64,000 bases of DNA, taken from contig JASXTE010000015.1 in NCBI GenBank assembly GCA_030280995.1, positions 17,622,001-17,686,000 on the forward strand, written 5' to 3'. Made by a program: the position numbers and the translations under genes. Position 1 is the stretch's first letter, and each line of letters opens with the position of its first letter. Positions 56,768 through 64,000 of this stretch are shown piece after piece. Under the pieces are notes generated by a model. It worked only from the letters and a program-made list of their open reading frames with translations. It did not search any database and was not told the origin of the DNA. The DNA is from Hemileia vastatrix. Lineage: Eukaryota; Basidiomycota; Pucciniomycetes; Pucciniales; Zaghouaniaceae.

Positions 56768-57221
56768 ACAAAGTTTGTTTATATGCTTTATTGTTTATAG
56801 ATTGATCTCTAGCATTGGTTTTGTGATACAGGTGGAAGTCCTCTAAGACTATAAACTGGTGATTTTTGCACTTGATGACTCAAGAAAATTCAAGTGGAGG
56901 TTGTTTTTGGAAAATGGAGGACCTCATGGCGATTTCCTGATCATTGCAGTTCTGGCTCAGTGGAGATGAAAGCCCACTCTCTTAATTTTTTTTTTGTTGG
57001 AGATGAATGGTAGAGGAGTTTGGAGGACCTCATGGCGGTGTCTAGATCATTGCATTTCTAGCTCAGTAGGGTTTAAAGCCTACTCTTTCATACTCAGTGG
57101 ATTGAAGCATCAAAAATCAAGTGGATTCAACTTTAGAAGAAAAATTTTTATTGAAATGATGGTGGAAAAGTTTTTTATGTGATTCATAATGGAATGGGGA
57201 AATTCCATATTGGAGGGAGGA

Positions 57222-58654
57222 TGTGGCATTCCAAATCTGGGTAGGCCACTTAGGAGAAAATTTGATTGGACCTTGGTTGGAAGAAAATCATGGTGATAGC
57301 AGGTGCTAATTTGGTTGAAGGGAGTTAACTGGATTTTTTTTTGGTGGATTTATGGTGATTTTTGGAGGATTTATGGTGATTTTTGTAGGATTTATGGTGA
57401 TTTTTGGAGGATTTATGGTGATTTTTGGAGGATTTATGGTGATTTTTGGAGGATTTATGGTGATTTTTGGAGGATTTATGGTGATTTTTGGAGGATTTAT
57501 GGTGATTTTTGGAGGATTTATGGTGATTTTTGGAGGATTTATGGTGATTTTTTGGAGGATTTATGGTGTTTTGGAATGGATATATGTTGGTATTCCTATT
57601 GTTATTTGATGGTTTCATGGATTGGGTATTGGTTTTACTGGATTTTCTAGGGCTCTCTTGGTATTTTTGGTGTATGCAGTGTGCTCATGGAGTAGCCATT
57701 TTTTTCCGGTGCGCTCCGGTGATTTTCTGGTGCAAAAGCGAAGTCACTGTGGCAAAGTTGGTCATTGTGGAAAAGTTTGGTCATTGGTGCAAAAAGTCTG
57801 GGCACTGTGGAAAAGTTTGGTCACTGCAGAAAAGTCTGGGAACTGTGGAAAAGTTTGGTCACTGTAGAAAAGTCTGATCACCAGTGCAAAGTTTGGTCAC
57901 TGTGCCAAAAGTTTGCCTATTGTGGCAAAATTTTGTTAGAAAGTTATTATGCTTACTAGATCAATAGTTTATTGTACATCATATGCATGTAGGGTATTGT
58001 TGGAAAGGTCTGGAGCAGGAGAATCATATGGGGAGGGAGAATCTTAGTCTTCTACATGTTTTTTGGTCTTTTAGTTTTGATAATAAGGGTCTTTTTTGAT
58101 AATTAACAATATTTAACATATAACAATTATAATAAAAAATATCAACATATAGGGTACCATTGGATAGCTCTCATCCTTGGTGACTAAAATTTATTTCTTT
58201 TCTTATAAAATTTATAAAATAAAAATATAATAAAGAACACTCTTTAATTTTGGTGGGAAACTGGGTAAATCTGGGGCAGACCTTTAATAAGGCACCTTTG
58301 AACTGATCATCCCAAGGGTAGTTTCTGGAGTACTTTATTGTACTTTTCAGTCTCTGGGGCAAGTGTTGCGGCTTTTTCTAAGTATTTTCTGTGACTTGTA
58401 TCAGTGTAATCTGGTATTACGAATTTTTTTTTGGGGTGTAATCATTTATTGCACTTATTTTTTTCTATATTATAGGTTTCTAACACTTTCAAAGTCTTTC
58501 TCTCAGATTTTCAACTTATCCAACTCTTCAAGCAGATCTTCAAGCTTAGTTAATTGAATCTTACATTTACTTAGAGGGACAGGGATTTCTTTTTGTTTTT
58601 CCAACTTCCTTGGATTCTGCCTGCAGCAAGGTGACTGTAGAAGTCTACTCTACA
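57222..58654 (+). repeat. Element H 3' LTR
   Basis: 1433 bases, TGTGGCATTCCAAATCTGGG...TCTACTCTACA. The length difference from the 5' LTR is partly due to the 21-base repeat, which has ten full copies here (about 57344-57555) against four there. Confidence 0.9.
57344..57560 (+). repeat. 21-bp minisatellite in H 3' LTR
   Basis: Ten near-identical copies of ggatttatggtgatttttgg plus a partial one, read through as WRIYGDF repeats because 21 is divisible by three. A complementary NHHKSSK frame also appears. Neither is a gene. Confidence 0.9.
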
Positions 58655-59265
58655 CTGCCAATTAAGTTAAGAGGTTCTATCCTAAAGGAACTACAAGGAC
58701 AGAAGTATACTCCACAATGAGGATGAACTAAACAAAAAAAAATCATTCATTATCAAGTTTACTCCCCAATGAGGATAAAAAAATAAAAAAATCATTCATT
58801 ATCAAGTTTACTCTGCAATGAGGATAAAATAAACAAAAAAATCATTCATTATCAAGTATACTCCGCAATGAGCATAAAATAAACAAAAAAATCATTCATT
58901 ATCAAGTTTACTCCGCAATGAGGATTATCTAAACAAAAAAAATCATTCAATATAAAGTTTACTCCAGAATGAGGATAAACTACTTTCTTATTAAAAATAT
59001 TACTGTCGTTTTACTATGGTATGGAAGACAAAACTGTTAACAATATTTTACAACATTTATGAAGACGTTTGTTTGAAAATTCTTAAAACTCTCAAAAGCG
59101 ACAAAAATAATGAGGAAGATATATGTTGGGTAGATAAATTTTTTATTTGTAGGAGCTTTCACAGGGGAACTGTCAAGGGGTACTTTTGGTCTAGAAGATT
59201 TGGTTCAAGGTTTTACAATGGTTTTAAAGGTTTTAATGGTCTCTCAACAAAAGGTACATATTTCT
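58655..59265 (+). pseudogene. Element G 3' remnant with ~55-bp repeat array
   Basis: Starts CTGCCAATTAAGTTAAGAGG, matching the integrase end of H (TGCTGATCAAGTGAAGAAG), so G resumes here after H. From about 58700 to 58985 five to six copies of a 50-60 base unit (TCCGCAATGAGGATAAAATA plus ATCATTCATTATCAAGT) occur in tandem. Then a short open stretch (59150-59260) contains CACAGGGGAACTGTC, similar to the H 3' region at 55902. No LTR follows. Confidence 0.7.
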
Positions 59266-59949
59266 AAATCAATATGATTGTTTTTACTCAAATAAAAGAG
59301 GTAGTTTTGAAATATTTAATATAGATTATAGATCAGAATTACGCTTTTGTAAATACTAAGCTTATAAAATATAGAAATAAGTATTGTATTGTAATTGTGG
59401 TAATAAGTAATTGATAAAGGAATGTTCTGAAAATCACAAAGTAAGAGGCCTTTTATAGGCAAAACATGAGGAAATAAAATATACGGAATTCACACCATAT
59501 ACTGTAAGAATGTGAGAAAAAGAATGACTAAAAGGAGTACATATATGACATAAGAAATAAATAAACTGGTACGTCAACAAGGGCATCAAATTTATTAGAA
59601 ATAAAGTTTGAGTTCCTTGGACTGTCACAATTAATTACACAATAATTAATTAATTATATTACTTTCACGGGATTCCAGATCTCTCACTAAGTTAATATAA
59701 TTGTTTTAAAGTTTTTTTTATTATAATTTTATTATTAAATTTTATTCCCATTGACTTATACTATTGAGCACGGTGTTAGGGAGTAAAATTGTAGGGGAAA
59801 TTTTATTTACACTAATTAATTATACTACTTATTGTAATTAACTAGTTAATTGTAAGTAATACTTAAGTAGATAATTAATTATTAGTAAGAAGAAGGGGTG
59901 TGGTTTCAACTCAGTAAAATAATCAATTATTTTACCGGTTAAGTCTAGT
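59266..59949. other. Unassigned AT-rich stretch
   Basis: No convincing gene. A possible minus-strand TATA box (CCTATAAAAGG at about 59451) and a run of TAATTAATTAATTA near 59648 give it an LTR-like look, but I find no second copy or terminal repeats in the window. The pentamer ACTGT at 59621 equals the base run left of G (35444-35448). Confidence 0.4.
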
Positions 59950-59962
59950 AGCCTGGCTGACA
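59950..59962 (-). repeat. Element K 3' LTR stub (13 bases)
   Basis: Minus-strand TGTCAGCCAGGCT, the exact start of the A/F LTR family, then unrelated sequence. The LTR is truncated, or replaced, right after its first 13 bases. Confidence 0.7.
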
Positions 59963-60000
59963 CTCCCTCACTCTAAAAAAACAATAAAAAAAATGCTATG

Positions 60001-61350
60001 ATTTTTTCTTTTTATACTTTTTTAGTAGAGTAGGAAGATTAGATATCTCCTTCCCAGGTATCCAGGAATCATATTCAGATCATTTATTCTTGAATCTCAA
60101 TAAGTATTCTGTACCTTTTTCAGCAGTGACTATTCTGTCATTTAGAATTTTTTCAATTTCTGCTGTTTCAGTGATTTCATTTGGGGTTTTATTTGGTCTT
60201 CCCCTCCTTTTTGGAAATAAATCACTATTGGATGTTTAAGGGTTCAGAAGAGATATTTGAAAAATAGGATGTTTTCTGTCATATGGAGAATACAAAATAA
60301 CCTCAACTGCATTATCTCCAATCATTCTTCTGACGACAAATGGACCAACAAATGGATCTTCAATTTGTTATTACTTTGTAAGTTGAAGTGGACTGTAGAA
60401 ATCAATACTTCATCACCCTTTTTAAAAGTGTATTCTTTTTGGGATTCGTCCCGTCTCTTCTTCTCATATTCAAATGATTTTTCAATACATTGTTGAGCAT
60501 GATTTCTGCATAGTTTTTGCATTTGAAGAAAAGACTTTACACCAGGATGTATATCCAATTTAGGTATTTTGTTATTGAGAATTTGGGCAGGAGTATTTGG
60601 AAAATATCCAAGCCAGAGCTCAAAAGGCTTTCTTTGAGTAACAGAATGAACAGTACTATTATAAGCAAATTCTAACCCAGGAAGTAAGGTAACCCAGTCA
60701 TGAGTGAATCTGTCATTATCTTTATACTCAAGGCCAAAGGCACAATACCTTCTAATCATGTCCTCTAAAGTCTGAATCATTCTTTCAGCTAATCCATCAG
60801 TCTGTGGATGATTGGAAGTAGAAAGTTTCAGATCAAAACCACAAAAATCCATCAGAGACATCCAAAATTCAGAAGTAAATTTAGGGTCTCTGTCAGAGAT
60901 TATGGCTTTAGGAAAACCAGCAGTATTAAACATATGAAACCACCATAAGAAAGCTAATTCTTTAGTGGAAACATCTTTGTGAGGTAGGGATAAATTTACA
61001 CATTTTTGTGAATCTGTCCACAATAACCCAACAAGAGTTATAACTGTCTTTACCAGAAATAGGTAATCCTGTTAGAAAATCCATGTTTATTATCTGCCAT
61101 GGTGCATCAGGAGGTTCAATACGTTGCATTAATCCTTCTGTTTTACCAGTATATCTTTTTGATTTTTGGCAAGAATCACAAGACTCAACATATAGTTTTG
61201 TGTCTTCAGACATATTAGCCCACCAAGCAGTGTTCTTAATTCTGATCATTGTTTTTTCAAGATCAAAATGTCCAGCTAATATGTCATCATGACAAATTTT
61301 CAAGATGATTTCTTTCATAGAAGGAGGAATAACCATAACATTACTCAACT
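60001..61350 (-). pseudogene. Element K integrase and chromodomain
   Basis: Zinc domain (CHDDILAGHFDLEKTM, CDSCQKSKRYTGK), catalytic Asp in MDFLTGLPIS, a frameshift near 61020, Asp in ISDRDPKFTSEFW, Glu in GLAERMIQTLEDM, and the ELWLGYFPNTPAQ block. A second frameshift near 60345 falls before the GPF region; then a degraded chromodomain with stops to about 60010. Strongest similarity is to the A integrase at 373-1575. Confidence 0.87.
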
Positions 61351-61388
61351 TTCTCCTATAATATAGATATCCTTCATCAATTGAAAAT

Positions 61389-62630
61389 TTAAACTTTTTC
61401 CAAAGCCTTCTGGTACTTTGGTGGAAGGGTTTTAATTAATGCTTGTATTGAAGAATTCTTTGGATCATTTAATATGGTGCATAACTTTTTCAACTCAGTG
61501 TCCTTATCATATGAATCCAGAATAAGCTGTAATAGCTCTTCCTCTATATCAACCACATATATCCCATGTATATGAATAATTTCATCTTCAGGATCATAAG
61601 CAGGATTAGAGTCATTATTTGGTAAAGGTAACCTTGATAACATATCCACATTTTAGTGAACAATACCAGCCCTATGAATAATTGTCATTCTCCCTCTGTA
61701 CTCTTGAACAGCCAGCTGCCATCTGAACATATGTTTGTTAGGTGTTTTCAAGTTTAAAAGGGATTTAACTGCACTGCAGTCAGTGACAAGTTAAAATTTC
61801 TGGTCATCTAGGTAATAATGAAGCATTTCTAGAGCCCACACTACAGCTAAACATTCTAATTGAGTAGCACCATATTTTAATTCACTATTTCTCAAGGTTC
61901 TTGAAATATAACAAATTACTACTTCTGATACTTTATCATTTATCACTTGTTTTTGATGGAGGGCAGCACCAAGACCAATGAAACTGGCATCAGTGTACAA
62001 AACAAATGTTTGATTAAAGTCAGGTAAAGAAAGAATTGGTGCTGACATCAAACAGTGTTTCATAGTGTCAAAGGCTTTTTGTGTTTCACTATTCCAGACA
62101 AAAGCAACATCCTTTCTAGTTAATTGGGTAAGGGGTAAGGCTATGACTTGGTAATTTTTAATATACTGTCTATAGTATCCACACATTCCCAAAAAACTTT
62201 GGAGCTCTCTAACTGTAGTAGGAGCCTTCACCTGTTGTATGGCTGCCACTTTTTTTTGGTCAACACATACCTGTAAGCCTGAAACAACATGACCAAGAAT
62301 TTTTAAAGAATGGAAACCAAATTTACATTTCTTCAAAGCAAGTGTCATATTTATTTCATCCATTTTCTGGAATACTTTACACAGGTGGTTAAGATGGTCC
62401 TCAAATGTCTTTGAGAATATAGTGATATCATCAATATAAACCATCAGCCATCCTTCAATTATCTCTTGATGGAATGTGTTATACATGAATTTTTGGAAAA
62501 CTGAAGGGGCATTTTTAGGGCCAAATGGCATACTAATATACTTATAAATACCCATATGAGTAGCAATCATCAGTATGTTCTGAGAATTTTTCTCAACATG
62601 TACCTGGTGATATCCTTTGTTACCATCCAA
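61389..62630 (-). pseudogene. Element K reverse transcriptase catalytic half and RNase H
   Basis: From 62630: DGNKGYHQVHVEKNSQN, FGPKNAPSVFQKFM, the VYIDDITIFSK catalytic box, LGMCGYYRQYIKNYQ, RNase H LYTDASFIGLGAALHQK and LECLAVVWALEMLHYYL. TAA at 61791-61793 and TAG-type breaks near 61653 separate the RNase H end and the linker (61649-61389). All in one frame up to about 61393. Confidence 0.88.
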
Positions 62631-63727
62631 ACAGCTGATATATTTAGCACCCTGTAAAGTAGCATGTATAGAGCTAATTCTAGGTAAATGGTAGATATAA
62701 TCAACAGTATAAGTATTTAGTGCTCTATAATCACCACATAACCTGGATTATCTTTCTCATAAGAAATTAGGACAGGTGAGATAACACAATATTTAGGTGT
62801 TTCAACTACCTTTTCAACAATATTCATTTTTAAAAGGGTAGAGATATTGTCTTCAATATCTTTTCTCTTTGTGGGAGAAGCAGGATAAGCCTTCTTTTTT
62901 AAACTAGGTGGTATATCAGTTAATGGGCAAGACAATGAAAGTTTCCTTTCCTCTTTAACTAATCACAGTTCATGTGACCCATGAGCAAAGGCCATAGGAA
63001 AAGACTTTATCAAGTTAATGATGGAATCTTTATCCTCACCAGAAAGTTGTTCTCCAAAAGAGGCATTGTCAATTTCAGACAAAAGGGCATGCATCTCTTT
63101 TGTAGATCTTCCTTTACATTGAACCACAGAAATACATGTGTTAAATTCTGGTTTCAATAATTTTGTAGGGGAGGAAATCTTAAATTTTCTCTTCCCATTC
63201 ATCCCCATTGTGAAACATTGGTTTGAAGGATCCAATTTTATTCCATACTTGGTTAAAATATCATTCCCTACAATAAAACAATCGCTCAAGTTATCATTTT
63301 TCATGACAACAAAATCACAAATAGCTCTTACAAAACCATGGTTATATTTAAAAAACACTGTGGCTTTGTATTTACCAATGGGGGACAAAACAGAGCCATA
63401 ACCTCTCCAATTTTCAGAAATGATAGGCATCAGTTTTGATTTATAGTCTTGATCCCTTGAAGCAAGTGCTCTTTCAGAAACTACACTTCCTCCAGCTCCA
63501 GAATCCAGAACAACTTCAATGCTGGTTCCATTAATCAAGACTGGTGCCTTGAGAGTGGCAATAACAAGTGAGTTATCCTCAATGTTCTTTATGATCTCAG
63601 CATCTTCTTCTGTAGATAAAGCATTATTATCAATATCAATAGTATTTAAATAATGAATATCCTCTTCCAGCATCAAGATTTCTTGTTGAGATTCATATGA
63701 AATATTTCTGGCACAATCACTTGACAT
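62631..63727 (-). pseudogene. Element K protease and reverse transcriptase N-terminal half
   Basis: Protease LDSGAGGSVVSERALA (DSG instead of DTG in E), CDFVVMKNDNLSDCFIVGND, then LIKSFPMAFAHGSHEL and a stop near 62963. The same frame resumes at 62935 with PPSLKKKAYPASPTKRKDIED and PKYCVISPVLISYEKD. A frameshift at about 62745, in the ARLCGDYRALN block, links to the frame of 62630. Confidence 0.87.
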
Positions 63728-64000
63728 ATCATCCAGTGCTACTGTCTCATCAGCATGCTCCTCTGTTTTTTTCTACAAGATTTATCTTCTTGTCAAAAAC
63801 ATGGCCTTTCTGCCAAGGCTTGTTGCACTTGAAGCAAGTGTTTGTTGCATACTTTTTTGGTGCAACAGGGGCAGAAGGTTTACCAACCTTTTCCAGAGGT
63901 TTCTGTTGGTAAGTGGAGGGTTTCTCCAAAGGGGTCTTAGGAATGAATCTTCTGGCATCATACTTGTTTTTTAGAAGGATCTCATTGCAAGTATTAATGA
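63728..64000 (-). pseudogene. Element K gag C-terminus with zinc knuckle
   Basis: Contains TCFKCNKPWQKGHVF, the CxxC..W..GH.C zinc knuckle of this lineage with the last Cys changed to Phe, and KKPSAP-like text. A frameshift at a run of A (about 63768) lies between it and the protease frame. Continues beyond the window. Confidence 0.8.

Larger units (their letters stand above)
55767..57221 (+). other. Element H 3' noncoding region with structured motifs
   Basis: No gene over 1455 bases. It contains GAGGATAAACTAC, two copies of 'gtcctctatgactataaact'-type motif (56049, 56834), two conserved hairpins, GAGCCCACCCAGTGATCA (56193), and a duplicated block (GGGGAACCTTCTAGATTTTA at 55910 and 56693). 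It ends in the polypurine tract. Most of these also occur, in the same orientation relative to the LTRs, in element C. Confidence 0.75.
43356..58654 (+). mobile_element. Element H: lineage 2 Ty3/gypsy retrotransposon (host of I and J)
   Basis: LTRs at 43356-44718 and 57222-58654, primer site, gag, protease, frameshift signal, RT, RNase H, integrase, a 1.45 kb 3' noncoding region and polypurine tract GGAGGGAGGA. It sits in the integrase end of G: left text ...GTAGACGC and right text CTGCCAATTAAG together read like the H counterpart GTAGTTGCTGATCAAG. I see no exact five-base duplication. I (47133-49393) and J (50975-52152) interrupt it. Confidence 0.9.
59963..64000 (-). mobile_element. Element K: chromodomain Ty3/gypsy retrotransposon, right part outside window
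   Basis: Minus-strand order from the right: gag end, protease, RT, RNase H, integrase, chromodomain, polypurine tract. Sequence is close to A. Frameshifts and stops are scattered through it. The gag start and 5' LTR lie beyond 64000. Confidence 0.9.

Noticed and set aside
57303..57650. Repetitive 115-aa ORF of WRIYGDF units, and its complement NHHKSSK
   Set aside because: It is a 21-base LTR minisatellite read in frame. The 5' LTR has the same text with fewer units, and no start context or homology supports a protein.
58700..58985. Repeat array after H as a centromeric or telomeric satellite
   Set aside because: Only five to six copies, flanked by G integrase tail and G 3' sequence, and the unit resembles motifs in H. 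It is internal to the retrotransposon.
1..64000. Host genes, tRNA, rRNA or biosynthetic clusters
   Set aside because: Every substantial ORF is explained by retrotransposon gag or pol. No tRNA-like cloverleaf or rRNA text was recognised by eye; a tRNAscan run would be the decisive check.

Overview
The window is a stack of LTR retrotransposons inserted into one another. I see no host gene, rRNA or tRNA. The DNA is AT-rich and eukaryotic. Two Ty3/gypsy lineages are present. Lineage 1 (elements A, B, E, F, I, J, K) has a gag-PR-RT-RNaseH-integrase polyprotein in one frame ending in a chromodomain, LTRs of the form TGTCAGCC...TGACA, and a primer site of the TGGGKGYC type. Lineage 2 (C, G, H) has TGTGG...CTACA LTRs, a TGGCGCCCAA primer site, a -1 frameshift signal between gag-PR and pol, and an integrase with a GPY motif but no chromodomain. 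Both lineages, the 1.1-1.5 kb LTRs and GTAAGT...YAG mini-introns point to a filamentous fungus. The lineage 2 proteins look like basidiomycete/rust-type elements, so a TE-swollen AT-rich rust is my best guess (inference, not proven).

Layout. A (minus strand, old) frames the left half: 3' LTR and integrase at 1-1575, RNaseH and gag at 21759-24331, gag exon 1, leader and partial 5' LTR at 34058-35448. It is cut by B (1576-21753, target duplication AATTT), E (24332-34057, TCTTT) and G (from 35449). B is in turn cut by C (7949-13732, minus, non-autonomous), by a 447-bp foldback MITE-like element (14917-15363) and by F (15425-20518, CCTTA). G (35449-43355 and 58655 to about 59265) is cut by H (43356-58654). 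H carries a truncated lineage 1 element I (47133-49393) and a minus-strand solo LTR J (50975-52152, TGATT). A further minus-strand element K fills 59950-64000 and runs off the window. About 680 bases before K are unassigned.

Activity. E is by far the youngest. Its two 1501-bp LTRs differ at about nine positions by eye, and its polyprotein of nearly 1960 codons is broken by a single TGA. All other pol genes are multiply broken. C keeps an intact 440-residue Gag but has no pol; it shares its primer site, LTR start and 3' noncoding blocks with G/H and looks like a partner mobilised by them.

Most interesting signals. (1) Five lineage 1 copies share a 55-58 nt mini-intron of length 3n+1 just after the gag start. 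Its removal, or internal initiation at a conserved ATG, opens a second gag reading frame encoding a coiled-coil protein with a conserved KWKWD motif, while the unspliced frame also stays open. (2) G and H both have a U-UUU-UUR heptamer six bases before the gag-PR stop, and in G the -1 frame leads directly into the pol frame. (3) Noncoding parts of C and H share a hairpin in five copies with compensatory base changes.
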